From the NCBI GenBank assembly GCA_963971535.1, contig OZ020592.1, positions 56,118,336 through 56,182,335 on the forward strand: a DNA stretch of 64,000 nucleotides, given 5' to 3'. The position numbers and the translations under genes are program-made. Positions 20,382 to 32,900 of this stretch are shown piece by piece. The notes under the pieces are model-generated. The model had not been told where the DNA came from and ran no database searches. It saw only the letters and a list, made by a program, of their open reading frames with translations. The first letter of the stretch is position 1, and every line of letters begins with the position of its first letter. The DNA is from Notolepis coatsorum (Eukaryota; Chordata; Actinopteri; Aulopiformes; Paralepididae).

Positions 20382-21086
20382 TTGTACACAGTATGGCCCT
20401 CATTCAATGGAAAGGCAGAGGACTATGAGCTCTGGGAAGAGCGCATGTTATGCTGCATGCACGGTGTGGGACTGAAGACGACGATCTTGACAGCCCCCAC
20501 GGGAGACCTGACGGCGGAAGCACAAGCCCTGGACGACAAGCATAATGCAGACGCATACTGTGAGTTAGCACCACTGCTCGACGACACAAGCTTGGGGCTG
20601 ATATTCCGTGACACTAAGGACAAAGGCAGAGAAAGCCTGGAAGTGTTGAGAGAACATTATATCGGGCAAGGAAGACCCAGAGTCGTGTCCCTCTACATAA
20701 CACTAACAGCACTGAAGAAGGGGCACACCGAGACTGTGACCGAATACGTCATCAGAGCTGAGCAGATCATTACGGCGTTGAAGAGTGCAGGAGAAGCACC
20801 AAGCGATGGGCTAATGATGGCGATGGTGATGAGGGGACTACCGGAGCTGTACAAACCGTTCACACTCCTGGTAACACACGGTTCAGCGGACATGACGCTG
20901 GGAAAGTTCAAGGCCAAGTTACGAAATTTCGAGGCCTCAGAAGATATCCACCCAGCCGCCGTGGAGGCGGGAGAGAGGGTGCTGAAGGCCCAAGCGACGC
21001 AGAGGGAGAAGACCAGGCCCACGACGGAGCTGGCGTGTTGGCGATGCGGAGAAAAAGGCCATCGGAAAAGTAACTGTTTGGTGTAG
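20382..21086 (+). pseudogene. Copia Gag with CCHC zinc knuckle
   Basis: A 234-codon frame. The N-terminal FNGKAEDYELWEERM is the conserved start of Copia Gag (DUF4219/UBN2 family). The middle contains RGLPELYKPF. The C-terminal knuckle is CWRCGEKGHRKSNC (C-x2-C-x4-H-x4-C). A stop at 21084 follows at once. The next 30 bases show the remains of a second knuckle broken by small indels, so the usual single Gag-Pol polyprotein is interrupted here. Confidence 0.88.
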
Positions 21087-21116
21087 CTTCTGCAAATCCA
21101 TGGGCACACAGACAGA

Positions 21117-22730
21117 GTGTGCATGAAGAAACGCGACCAGAGCGCGCGGTATGCGCATGGACAAGATGGCGGCAGTGGACAAGATGGCGGCGACGGTGGA
21201 CGTGAGACGAATCGAGACGACGCCCGGAGAGTAGCGGGACAAGAAGACTTCATCTTCGGGGCGCAGACAGCGTACGTCACCAGGCCAACGCAGCTGCAGC
21301 AGGCCCAAAGGAAGGGACTGATCGTGGACACAGGTGCGTCGTCCCACGTCATCAACAACAGGAGTCGGTTCAAGAACTTTGACAACACTTTCGACCCGGA
21401 GAGACACAGCATGGAGCTGGCAGACGGGAAGCGCACCTACGGGTTGGCGCAAGAGAGAGGAGACGCACAGGTATGCCTCATAGACAGTGAGGGGCGCCGG
21501 TGTACAGTGACGTTAAAGAACGCTCTCTACGTACCCTCGTTCCCACAAGAACTATTCTCTGTAATAGCTGCTACTGCGAACGGTGCCAAAGTATTCTTCA
21601 ATGAAGGTAAAAATGTTCTTGTAGAGCCTGACGGTACGCGATTTAACATAAAGGTGTACAAGAGAATGTATTATCTACAAACAGAGTGTAATGACAACGA
21701 CAAGTGTAATAATAATGATATGTGTAACGTGACTGTCAGTCACGATATTCAGACATGGCATGAGATTATGGGTCATTGTAATTACGAGGATTTACTGAAA
21801 CTGCAAGCAGTGACAGAAGGCATGCACATTGAAGGTGAAAAGCGTAGACCTGACAGAGAATGTGTAGTGTGCATAAAGGGGAAGTTTACTCAATCGAGAA
21901 ACAGAAATCCCACAGAAAAAGTAAAGGTACCACTTGCGCTAGTTAACACAGATCTAGCCGGTCCAGTAAGCAACGAGTCCATAGGAGGCTTTAGATATGT
22001 ACAGTCTTTTACAGATGTGTGTATAGGGGCAGTGTTTGTTTACTTTCTCAAAGCAAAGAGTGACACACTCCAGGCCACGGAGAAATTCCTTGCAGATGTA
22101 GCCCCTTATGGTAACATAAGATGCTTGAGGTCCGACAACGGAACCGAGTTCACAAATAGAGAGTTCCAATCACTGTTGAGAAGGAACAAGATAAGACACA
22201 AGACGTCATGTCCATACTCCCCACACCAGAACGGAGTGGCAGAGAGGGAATGGCGCACTCTTTTCAAAATGGCTAGGTGTAAGCTAGTAGACAGTAACTT
22301 ACCTAAGAGTCTATGGCATTATGTGGTGCAAGAAGCCACTTACACCAGAAACAGGTGCTTTAATAAGCACACAGGCACCACCCTGTATACAGCACTGACA
22401 GGAAAGAAGTGTAATCTAGCTAGGATGCACCAATTTGGATCAGTGTGTTATGCTTACCTGCAGGACAGAGGAAAGCTTGAGTCCAGATGTGAAAAAGGAC
22501 TCTTTGTAGGGCACGACAAAGGAAGCCCCGCTTTCCTAGTTTATTATCCCGGTAAAGGGAGAGTGCAGAAACACAGGCTAGTCAAATTTGTCACAAAGAC
22601 AACATGTGAGAATGAGACACAGACAGAGGAGCCAGAGCTGGACTCCAGAGTAAGGTGTGAAGAAACAGAGACACCTCAGCCTAGTGTACTTAGCACGGTC
22701 GTGCAGACAGCAACCCCCAGAGGACGATGA
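21117..22730 (+). pseudogene. Copia Pol: protease and integrase
   Basis: A 537-codon open frame, in the same frame as gag. Aspartic protease motif IVDTGASSHV (about residue 70). GAG-pre-integrase/HHCC region HEIMGHCNYEDLL with ECVVCIKGKF. Integrase catalytic core DLAGPV, RSDNGTEF and PHQNGVAERE gives D, D and E. The C-terminal GKKCNLARMHQFGSVCYAY and KGLFVGHD are typical Copia integrase C-terminus. The frame ends before RT, which continues in another frame. Confidence 0.92.
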
Positions 22731-23610
22731 CGAGGAGCACCCGAGGGTGACGTCACATGCCCCAAGCAGTGGGAGGTATCCCTCAAGGGAACACAAACCC
22801 CCAAAGTATCTGACAGACTATGCCCGGAGAGAAAGTGACGAGGATGACAGTACACTTACCAGCATTGATTACTGCTACAGAGTAGTCAGTGGAGTACCTC
22901 AGACCTTTAAAGAGGCCATAGTGTCCCCTGAATCAAGTAAATGGGAGAGAGCAATGGATGAGGAGATGAGGTCCCTAGAAAACAACCACACCTTTACTCT
23001 AACCAAGTTACCAGAGGGCAGACAGACAGTGGGAGGGAAATCAAGGAGGGTATTGAAGGCCACGACAAGTACAAAGCGAGATTTGTAGCTAAAGGTTACA
23101 GTCAGAGGGAGGGGATAGACTACGGTGAAACATTCTCCCCCACAGCCAATCTGACCAGTGTAAGGGTAGTGATGCAGAAAGCAGCTGAGGACAATTTGAT
23201 TTGACATCAGATGGATGTGAAGACAGCCTGCACGCACCCATAGATAGGGAGATATATATGGAACAACCTGAAGGTTATGAAAAGGAGAGAAGCTAGTGTG
23301 TAAGCTAGAAAAATCCATTTACGGCCTGAAACAGTCTGGGCGAAATTGGAACGAGATGCTTCATACATGTCTCATTGAAGATCACTTCCTACAGAACCCA
23401 GTAGACCCCTGTGTTTACGCAAGGGAGTCAAAAGAGCAGCAGACAACACTAGAAACCTAGAACAGGTGAAAGGTATGCTCTCCACCAGATTCAAAATGAA
23501 AGACCTTGGAAGGTTAAAGCATTTTCTAGGCATGGACTTTGAACAGTCTGCCAATTGTGTAAAAATATCCCAGAAGAGATATGTGGAAAAGATCCTGAAA
23601 CGTTTTTGAC
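22731..23610 (+). pseudogene. Copia reverse transcriptase, broken
   Basis: Fragments in shifting frames: FKEAIVSPESSKWERAMDEE, then YKARFVAKGYSQREGIDYGE, LEKSIYGLKQSGRNWNEML, MKDLGRLKHFLGMDFE. The segment between PVDPCVYAR and the next recognisable block, where the YVDD box belongs, is missing. Several stops and frameshifts (for example near 23085, 23203 and 23608). Confidence 0.88.
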
Positions 23611-25470
23611 ATGCAAGAATGTAGAACAAGGGAAACACCATGTGATCAAAAATTTTACTACCAAGAGGATGCTCAGAAATTGACAGATGTAAAAATGTAC
23701 AGAGAAGCTGTGGGTAGCCTCATTTATTTGACAACATGTACTCGACCTGACCTATGTTTTGTAGTGAGTAAATTGTCACAGCATTTTGCTGACCCCACAG
23801 AGGAGCACTGGATTACAGCAAAACATGTTTTTCGTTATCTCAAAGGTACAGCAGATAAACAGCTTTGTTTCAGAAAGAGCAGCGAAGGCTTAGGGCTTAA
23901 AGCCTACAGTGATGCAGACTGGGCAGCTGACACCACAGATAGAAGAAGTACCACAGGATAGGGTGACCATATTTTGATTTCCAAAAAAGAGGACATGCCC
24001 CCCCAGCCTCGAGATACTTAATGATACTCAGGCATGCGTTGCTCATGGGACGACTGGTTGCACTATGTTTTTAATGACGCCGCGCGCGCGCTCCCGCGCA
24101 TGCACAAATTGCACATAGATGTTCCCTCGCATAGCACAGACTAAAGACAGTGCCTAATTGCCTCTACGAATGGAATGTAACACATTTCATTCACAAGTTT
24201 TGTGTGAATGTATCTGAGAACGTATTTGAACACACCTGACAACCGGCCATATTGTTATGCAAAGTAGTACTTAGCGAGTTGGCGCATCAGTCGGGTGCAG
24301 CGCATTCCTGTGTGCACGCGTGTGCACATCCGTGCATGTGCGTGCTTCTGCTCACAGACTGTTTGCACGGCGTGCAACCCCGTCCCATGAGCAACGCATG
24401 CCGATACTCACCGTTTACTCAAAGATGCATTATTGTTTTAATATATTTAAAGTATGCCTCCTCTCTATGGATATACAATTATTATTTATATTATTTTACT
24501 GTATATAACACAACACTATCTCTCTATAACCAAAGACACAGCAAACCAAAGTTAACAATCAGCATGCTTGATGATTATGCCTAGAATTATCTGACAAATC
24601 TCAATGGCACAATAATTACTTAAAAATCAACCTGTAACAAAATAATAGCTCTCTTTTCAAGTCTTACTGGACAAAAATAAATAACAAAATATATGAAATA
24701 ATAGAAAATAGAAAATCCTGTTAACAAATATCTTTTTCAGACAAATCGTTTTTTTTGCCATGTTTCAATGAGATATTATGCAATGGTTTCTGCTGTCTCA
24801 TTTGGTGTATTTAACCTCGATTCATTTTGTTTGCATGCCACCCATCTTCCAGTCAAAGTACTATTATGATTGGGAATATTGTCACTGCTCCGTGGTTACT
24901 CCTGTCTGTAGAAACACCACAGTACTGGATTTGATTTGAGTGCTTCATGTGCGACATCAATCGAGTCAAGTGGGGCGCTATAACACATTGGCTTCGGATT
25001 TAGTGCGCGCACTAGTGAACTTCGCCTCCCATTTGTTCCGACGGGTCGGTACATTTGGAATTTCTTCTGCAGTTCATCTGTAAAAGTACATTCTTTGGCA
25101 TTGTGAATGTGAGCTGCGCTCCACTCTGTCCCCTCTTCCTCTGTTTGTGTGTGAGTGTAGTTGTAGAGCCGCCCACAAAGCTTCTCAGGGATTACGTCAC
25201 ACACGCAACAGATTACCGTAGTATTCTGTGCAATGCGCCAGTCAATTTAAGTATATGCAAACGGTCCGTGAAAGCCGGACATTTTCATGCATTTATAAAC
25301 CCCCCCCCGGACGGCCCGGACAGGGCGTGAAAAGAGGACATGTCCGGCCAAAAGAGGACGTTTGGTCACCCTACCACAGGATATTGTGTGAGTTTGAACA
25401 CAAGCAGCTCACTGGTTTCGTCGAAAACAAAGAAGCAGCCCACAGTGGCACTATCAACTTTTTTTGGTCT
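23611..25470 (+). pseudogene. Copia RNase H, split by hAT at 23959-25373
   Basis: The upstream part ends in AYSDADWAAD and DRRSTTG. After the hAT and one copy of its 8-bp duplication the frame resumes YCVSLNTSS and KKQPTVALS, the classic Copia RNase H continuation. About ten codons later it degenerates and enters the GA microsatellite. The remaining catalytic part and the 3' LTR are absent. Confidence 0.88.
23959..25373. mobile_element. hAT nonautonomous element in Copia RNase H (TSD CCACAGGA)
   Basis: TIR TAGGGTGACCA on both ends. Identical 8-bp repeats CCACAGGA at 23951-23958 and 25374-25381. Subterminal AAAGAGGACATG on the left and on the right (as reverse complement). 1415 bp without recognisable transposase. 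Excision in silico restores the host RNase H frame, so the insertion is unambiguous. Confidence 0.95.
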
Positions 25471-25488
25471 CATGAGTGTTTTACAAAG

Positions 25489-25799
<311 letters not shown>

Positions 25800-25974
25800 G
25801 AAAGCGAACAGGCTCTTGGAATGGGTGTCTGGGAGGAAGTGGGGGGTCTTTCGATGTTGATTAAACGGCAAGCAACTAATGTCATGAGTGCAAAATTAAA
25901 GGACAATAAATCTAATCTAACTGAAATTGTGTAGCACAGACCTTTCTATGGATCAAAACCTCAATATTATTATG

Positions 25975-27095
25975 GTGTAGTTAATGTGAGGATTCGCCTG
26001 TCCCTGGACCTTTTTCCTGTGTTTTCCCTGTCTACTCTCCTCTACTCTTCACCAGCCCCCACCCTTGCGATGATTTACTCTCCTCTACTCTTCACCAGCC
26101 CCCACCCTTGGACATCCTTGATCCTCTACCTTCACGCACCTGTTGGGAGTTTGCAATCACCTCGGGAGAGTACATAGGTTGCAGACTCCCCTCCAGTCCT
26201 TGTCGGGTCGTTCTGTGTTCTGGACTCTGTGTTCGTTCTGTATCTGTATCTGTGTACACTCTGTGTTCATGGAGTTCTGTACGTTACCATCCTGTACGTT
26301 ACCATCACCTGCCGCGTCTCCGGCGTGAGTCGACGTGCCAGCCATCACCACCTGTCGCCGTTTGCCTGGAGTGGGACACCGTCTTCGCTCTCTAATTCTC
26401 TACGGGAGGTTTTCCAGTGTTCCCACTCCAGACGTCAAGCCGGCTCGTCATCGCTCCCGATTCCACGGGAGGAAGGCGTCTCTTCATGATCCTCGTTCCT
26501 GGGGGTGAGGCTCGTCGTCGCTCCCTAGTATTCCACGGGAGGACGGCGTGTGCCCATCCCGTTCCCCTTGGACCCAGGCTCGTCGTCGCTCCCTAGTATT
26601 CCATGGGAGGACGGCATGTTCCCATCCCGGTCCCCTGGGACCCCCTTTGTTCTGCGCTGCCCGTCTGCAGCATCCGAAGAGGAGGAGGAGGATCTCCGTG
26701 CCAGGCCCCGCTGTCGGGCCCCTGTCCCCGTGTCAGGCCCCCGCCGTCGGGCCCCTGTCCTCGTGCCAGGCCTCCGCCATCGGGCCCCTGTTCCCGTGCC
26801 AGGCCTCCGCCGTCGGGCCCCTGTCCCCGTGCCCGGCCTCCGCCATCGGAACCCTGTCCTCATCCCTGTAAGCAGCTCTAGCCCTGGCCCTGTCCCTTAG
26901 CCTTAGTCCCTTAGCCTGTTCGCCTCTTAAAGGCACAGTGCCGCATTTTCCAGATTTCTTTGACTCTAGTGTTTTTGTGTTCTCCCTTAAAGGGACTGTG
27001 CCGCTTTTTGTTATGTAATAAATAAATGCCCTGTTTTGGCTTACGCTCATACCTGTCTTGTGTTGTGCGATTGGGGTCGGTTACAAACCATAACA
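25975..27095 (+). repeat. Candidate solo LTR with internal minisatellite
   Basis: CT-rich opening, a GC-rich minisatellite of about 36 bp (CCAGGCCTCCGCC, TCGGGCCCCTGTCC) at 26700-26860, then AATAAATAAA at 27017-27026 followed by GCTTACGCTCATACCTGTCT. This layout recalls fish Gypsy-type LTRs, but no terminal duplication was established. Repeated blocks around TATTCCACGGGAGGA (26529, 26596) are also seen. From 27096 to 27300 there is an A-run and GT-rich sequence only. Confidence 0.35.
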
Positions 27096-27427
27096 GTTAA
27101 TACTTCAGGTATCCTTAATCCCTAGGCTAAAAAAAAAGAAGAATGTATGCCAATGACAGGAAGTAATGGTATATGTGTGTGTGCGTGCGTGCACTGTGCA
27201 CGAGTGCACATCTAGAGGCGGGGTGTAGATTTTGGTCTCCCTGATGTTGACTCCTTAGCCACAGCCTTGGGTTGTTTAATACTGGACGAGTGTTTCATAA
27301 CGGCCGTTGTGTGGGCCGGTTTCGGGGCCGGTGCGTGGGCCGGTGTGTGGGCTGGTGCGTCTGAATGTCCCGGGCTGAATTTGTGTCCCAGTCCGCCCCT
27401 GGCGTAAGCTATTACGATATATAACAT

Positions 27428-28624
27428 ACTGGTCCTGCAACACCTCAAGCCCCTGGCGTGTGACTCCCTCGACCCCCTGCAGTTTGCATACCAGGCAAAC
27501 ATCGGGGTGGAGGACGCCATCATCTACATGCTCCACAGAGCGTACACGCACCTGGAGAAGCCGCGCAGCTCAGTGAGGATTATGTTCTTTGATTTCTCCA
27601 GCGCCTTCAACACCATCCAGCCTTCACTGCTAGCGGAGAAGCTCTCTGCGATGCAGCTGGAGCACGGCTTGGTGGCCTGGATCAAGGACTACCTCACTGA
27701 GAGACCGCAGTATGTCAGACTAAAGGACAGTCAGTCTGACGTACTGGTGAGCAACACCGGCGCCCCCCAAGGAACTGTGCTGTCACCCTTCCTCTTCACC
27801 CTCTATACCTCAGACTTCTGCCGCAACTCAAGCGGGTGCCACCTGCAGAAGTTATCAGACGACTCCTCCATCGTAAGCTACATCACCGACGATGATGAGG
27901 AGGAGTACAGAGCCCTGGTGGAGAGCTTTTTGGGGTGGAGCGACAGCAACCACCTCCAACTCAACACCAGTAAGACCAAGGAGCTGGTGGTGGACTTCCG
28001 GAGGGGCAAGAAGAGGCCCCCCCCGATTCCCATCACCATCCGAGGGGAGGAGGTGGAGGTGGTGGACTCATATAAGTTCCTTGGGGTACACCTGAACAAT
28101 AAACTGGACTGGTCGGATAACACAGAGGCCCTCTACAGGAAGGGACAGAGCAGGCTGTTCTTCCTGAGGAGACTCAGGTCCTTCAACGTGTGCAATTGAC
28201 TGCTGCAGTCATTTTACCAGTCTGTAGTGGCCAGCGTCCTCTTCTATGCTGTGGCATGCTGGGGAGGCTACATCAACTCAAGGGACACCAACAAGCTCAA
28301 CAAGCTGGTGGGAGTTGCCTTCTGGCCGCCGTTATGACGTGCCACCAAGTAGGACCAACCGCTTCGCCAAATCTTTTGTCCCCTCGGCTATCAGACTTTT
28401 AAACACAGACGGTAGTCATTTTAAGTAGCCTTTTGCACTTGGTTGTCTGTTTTTACTTTTACTTTTACTGCTGGATTGTGTATCACATGGAGTGTTTCTC
28501 TTTTTATTTGCCGTGCTGTCGTTGAGATGTTTTGTTGTTTGTCTTTGTTGCTTGTTGGTGAAGCTGCAAATATGAATTGCCCCACGCGGGATCAATAAAG
28601 TTGTCTGAATCTGAATCTGAGTCG
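27428..28624 (+). pseudogene. LINE reverse transcriptase (L2/CR1/jockey-like), 5'-truncated
   Basis: Begins within RT (LVLQHLKPLACDSLDPLQFAY), with palm motif A as MFFDFSSAFNTIQP, motif B NTGAPQGTVLSPFLF, motif C LSDDSS (usual F-DD), then TKTKELVVDFRR and YKFLGVHLNNKLDW. It stops at 28199 after SFNVCN and is frameshifted afterwards. Its 3' UTR ends CGGGATCAATAAAG with a (TCTGAA)n tail at 28600-28621. The 5' edge abuts the DIRS right terminus exactly. Confidence 0.88.
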
Positions 28625-28639
28625 AGCTACCTAGACTAG

Positions 28640-29214
28640 AGGTGATGGCAGGCAGAGAGGGGGATGAGAAGGAAGCTGGCTGCCATCATGGAGAACCCCT
28701 ACCACCCCCTCTACGACGAGCTAGTCAAGATGAGAAGCACGTTCAGCCACAGACTCATACCCCCCCGACACTCAACTAACCGCCTCGGACAGTCCTTCAT
28801 ACCAGCGGCCATCAGGCTCCACAACAGTGGGCAGCGACTAGCGGCCTCCAGGCTCCACAACAGGGGGCAGCGATTGCTGCCAGACATTGACCTAGGACTA
28901 ATAGGAACCCAAGGAGGACAATAACACTACCTTAGGCATACTGCACCTTATGTGGATACTGTGATACTGTGAATAATGTATATTTCAGTTAGTTAGATAG
29001 TAAATTATAACACTACCTGATGCATACTGCACCTTATGTAATACTGTGAATACTGTGAATATATATTTCAGTTAGTTATGATAGTAAATTATATTGACCT
29101 ATTTGTTTACACTGCTTGTGTTGTTTTTACTACCTGTACCCCCCCCCCTTCCCCCATGCTGCTATGATGCCTGAATTTCCCCAAGGGGATCAATAAAGGA
29201 ATATCTTATCTTAT
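28640..29214 (+). mobile_element. LINE 3' fragment with ATCTTAT tail
   Basis: Coding remnant HPLYDELVKMRSTFSHRLIP and LGQSFIPAAIRLHNS, the C-terminal end of the same type of LINE, with an internal duplication of the LHN-G block. The 3' UTR contains two near-identical TTTCAGTTAGTTA segments and ends CCCCAAGGGGATCAATAAAG plus ATCTTATCTTAT. Truncated at its 5' side by the preceding LINE tail. Confidence 0.8.
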
Positions 29215-29492
29215 ACGGTTATTCTATAACCATAGTTATGAGTATAGCGAGCGCTCTGCTCTGACTCACTGAGGGCCCTGTGGTCTTCGCCTTCGGTGGT
29301 GAAAGACTTGGGAAGGAGCTGATGGTGTGGCCACGACCCCGCTTATGTAGAGGAGCGGATGTGGGTGTGGCCAGGCGGATGGGTGTGTGCATGTGGAGAA
29401 AAGTATTCATTATTAGACTGGATAAAGGGACAGATCCACTACGAGCAGAGCGCTCGCTATACTCATATAACTATGGTTATAGAATAACCGTA
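29215..29492 (-). mobile_element. Short derivative of the DIRS-like element
   Basis: Inverted ends of about 48 bp begin TACGGTTATTCTATAACC and run to GCGCTCTGCTC. The interior, read on the minus strand, matches 6092-6250 of the DIRS-like element (ACTGTCCCTTTATCCAGTCT, CCACATGCACACACCCATCC, GGGTCGTGGCCACACCATCA) with few changes. It thus keeps both ends plus the 5' leader and lacks the coding region. Confidence 0.8.
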
Positions 29493-29975
29493 TGTTACTT
29501 TTCCAAGTGGCTGTGCGTTACTATTTAGTTACTATCTCATAATGCTGATGATAAGAGAGATGAGATGGGACGTGCGCTCGCGCACGCACACAGCCACACA
29601 CACATGAGAATAACAAACTATAATACCATGTTTTATATTACACAACGGTTTTACAATTTTATTTTTAATTAAAATTATATGATATACATTTTCTATTTTA
29701 TTTTGTTTGGGAACCACTGTCCTAGAGTGCCTGAGCAGTGGACAGCTGTGACCTTATATGGCCTAATGGCTGATGATGATGACGTCTGAGCAGCCAATCA
29801 TGATTTATGAAAAAAACTGTTGTCATTCTTATGTTGTGGCAGCAGCAGGGGGGACGACGACTTCGTAACCTAGTTACTTTCAAAGTAACTAAGTTACTTT
29901 GATAATCAAGTAATATGTAAAGTAACTAGATTACTTTTTAAAGGAGTAATCAGTAATCAGATCATTTTTACAAAC
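29493..29975. repeat. hAT-type terminus and AGTAACT-rich repeat
   Basis: TTTGGGAACCACTG at 29705-29718 is a typical hAT right end; no left partner was found. 29865-29965 is rich in AGTAACT/AGTTACT direct and inverted motifs, like 6005-6075 beside the full DIRS-like element. Confidence 0.4.
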
Positions 29976-32900
29976 AATCTGTGGCATCACTGCAAATAAC
30001 AATCTGTATAGTCAAAGTCACGCCTCCAAGAGGAGTTAACCATAAGAGGGAACTGAACTTAAAAACTGGGACAATGAGTTCATTGCACATTGTAATAAGT
30101 ACTTTAATACAGAGTAAATGGGGCAAATTCCCAGTCAGGGAACCTGGTTATGCTACATTCTATTATAACTCGGAAGTCGGAAATTCAGAGTTCCTACTAG
30201 AAAAATCGAATTAAAACAGTGTATTAACTCAAACTCGAGAATGATTCCTCAACCCCCAGTTCAAACCTCAGCATCATTTGATGTAATTTCAACATGGCCA
30301 CCCACATCGTATAAACGTTAAAGTTATTAGCTGTTTTAAGAATACATGTGTAAGTGCTATATGTTGATGTAAACTATCTTTGTGAGTTGTAGTTCATAGA
30401 GAGACAAATTTTATGAAAAAATTGCCAAGAAGTGTAGCATGAGCATCTGTGTTTTTCCCACTTTGTTGCTCGAACGCACATAGGTCGGAGACAATGCATT
30501 TCCCACTTCCAACTTCCCACCTCCAACCATAAATTAATGCAGCATTAATCAGACCTGATGTGATGCAGAATTATTGTCCACACGCATGGCCTATACAGGT
30601 TGGTAGGAACTAGGAAGGCTGTGCCATGCACTTGCCAGGACCAGCCCAGCACCCTGTGAGGAGTGGATTAACAACCTGCCACTAATTGGCTTTTCTCTGG
30701 CTCCTTTTTTAGCAACCGGACATACAGTAACAAGATCACAAGGCAGAGAACACAAACAACAAATAACAATGTGCCTAAGGGCCTGTGATGTTTGCAGCAG
30801 GGCTAAAGTTAGACGTACAACAAGTACAACAAAATAGAAATGGATGTATAATCTATGAGAGGGGAGATTATAGAAGTCCACCCAGAATCTGGATCACAGT
30901 GGCAAAATCACAGAGCATCCAGTTTATATGATTTTGAATCCATGACAAGGTCATTTGTAACCTTATTTGTCCCAATACAGCCCCTTATGTCTGGTAGATG
31001 TATACATAAAATCTATTATGGTTACATTTAGAACATCTAGAATATGTGTGTGCTTCCATTTGAGTTTAATGCATGCCAACTGCAAATAAAAACATCAGAA
31101 GGGGTATCTAAAATGAAGACACTAAATGAATCCTACATCTTGGGTAGAGTTGCAATTAACAATTATTTAAGTATAATTGATTCATCCAACAATTATTGTA
31201 TTGATAAATCGGTGCATTTAAACTATTAATTTTCATAAAAAATAAAAACAGAACATTTTAATTATTCATTTGTTTACTTCCTGGCAAAACCTTAGTGCTT
31301 CTGAACAAAATGTTCAGACGAGACACTTCTTAAACATTTAACTGCCACCCATGAAATTGGGTCGACAACAGGATGAAGCTGACCTCAGTCATGACGACGG
31401 CGTGGGGCGGAAACAGGATAAAGAGATTTGCAGGTGGCAGAGCTTGCTTACTCAAGGGGGGAACAGTAAAGAACACTCTGGGGTCTCAGTGAAACAATTA
31501 AAAGAAAAACTCAAAGTCGTGCTTTGAATTTGTCTTGTATGACACCTGCTATATAGCGGTACACCATCAGACAGGCAAGCTGCTAGTGCCCGGCACACAA
31601 ACCTAACGTCTGACAATAATCTAGATTAAGATACGTCTTTGTTATAATTCATAAAGCATTCACGAGGACATATGATGCTATGTTTATAATACACATCCAT
31701 CTGCGGTGGTACTCTTATCATTCGGTTAAATTGTCGCTACAGTGGCCAGTGGCCACGTGCGTTGATATAATATAGGGGGGAATTATATTTTTCACTTTTG
31801 ACTCGTGTCGTAATTTACAAGATGGTATGAGAACAGACTACACACCTTTTTATGTTTTTTCTTTTTACTGCAGAGGTACCGTATTCTTTCCACTTGAAGC
31901 CGCTTTAATTTAAAGAGTCAAATCGAAAATGGTGATCTTCGGGTGTGACTTTCAGAAGATACTTTATGCGAGGCTGGGGATGTGGCTGATGGTGGTCCTG
32001 CTGTGGGTCAGGCCGGTCAGCATTTATCACCCGGGGAGGATGTAGTAAGCATGCACAGTGGATGTAGGTCTATTTATAAACCACGACCACAGCAGCCAGC
32101 AGAGGCCAAGCAAGGGCCCATGACATTTGGCAACACCACCTCAAATTGTATCATGTGCAAGGGAATAAACAGATTAGAAATGATAATCCCTTTGGATTAA
32201 ACGCGTTTGGCAACAACATAGGCGCACCTACATTCCCAGCAATGAAGGATATCTTATGTAATGACAAACCAGCAGTAAATGAAAATGTTAAGATTTGGTT
32301 ATTCTCTAGTCCTTGACCCCATTACAGCAGCTGCAAGATGCACATTAAAATGCATGGCAATATCAAAATAGTGTGTAATGCCACACTAAAGAAATTTTTA
32401 TAGATGAACTACAATCTGCATTAAAATATGCAAACGTCTTGCACCTTTGAAGAGCTGCACATTGTTTGCACAGCCAGAGCAGGATGGCCAACAGATGTGG
32501 CTTGTTAGCTATAGGGTGCTCAGTCCTAAACCATTAGCCTATACGTATGGCAGCATTGGCAGGTAATAGATTGGCTAAGCACAAACAGGCCTCAATGACA
32601 CAACTAATTGTCGGAGAGGAAGTGTTTGCCCACAAGTTGCAACGCATAGTCCCAGGGCCATGGCCATATGGTTGTGGGATCTAAAGTAAACTAAAACCCA
32701 TTACAAATCTCTGCGTCCTCATGCCTACACCTTGATTTATAGAAATTCGAGACCCAAACGTTTTTGCAAGTAGGCCTTTTTTTTATTATTAATAACTCAA
32801 TGTTCTTTAGATGTAATATAAAGAGGTAATCAGATCAAATAAAATCTGATTAACTTGGGCAATAGTTTTGGATTTGTTCAGCATCTCGGTCAAACCAACA

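Noticed and set aside
24252..25330. Frames inside the hAT at 23959-25373
   Set aside because: None shows hAT transposase motifs; the element looks nonautonomous.
26525..26900. Proline/arginine-rich frames on both strands
   Set aside because: They follow a GC-rich minisatellite of about 36 bp and are open on both strands because of composition. No domain recognised.
30591..30881. 96-codon minus-strand frame in the intergenic region
   Set aside because: No domain, no splice-site support and no repeat match. Chance frame is most likely.
31982..32200. 72-codon frame MADGGPAVGQ...
   Set aside because: No recognisable family; the surrounding sequence shows no coding signature or splice sites.
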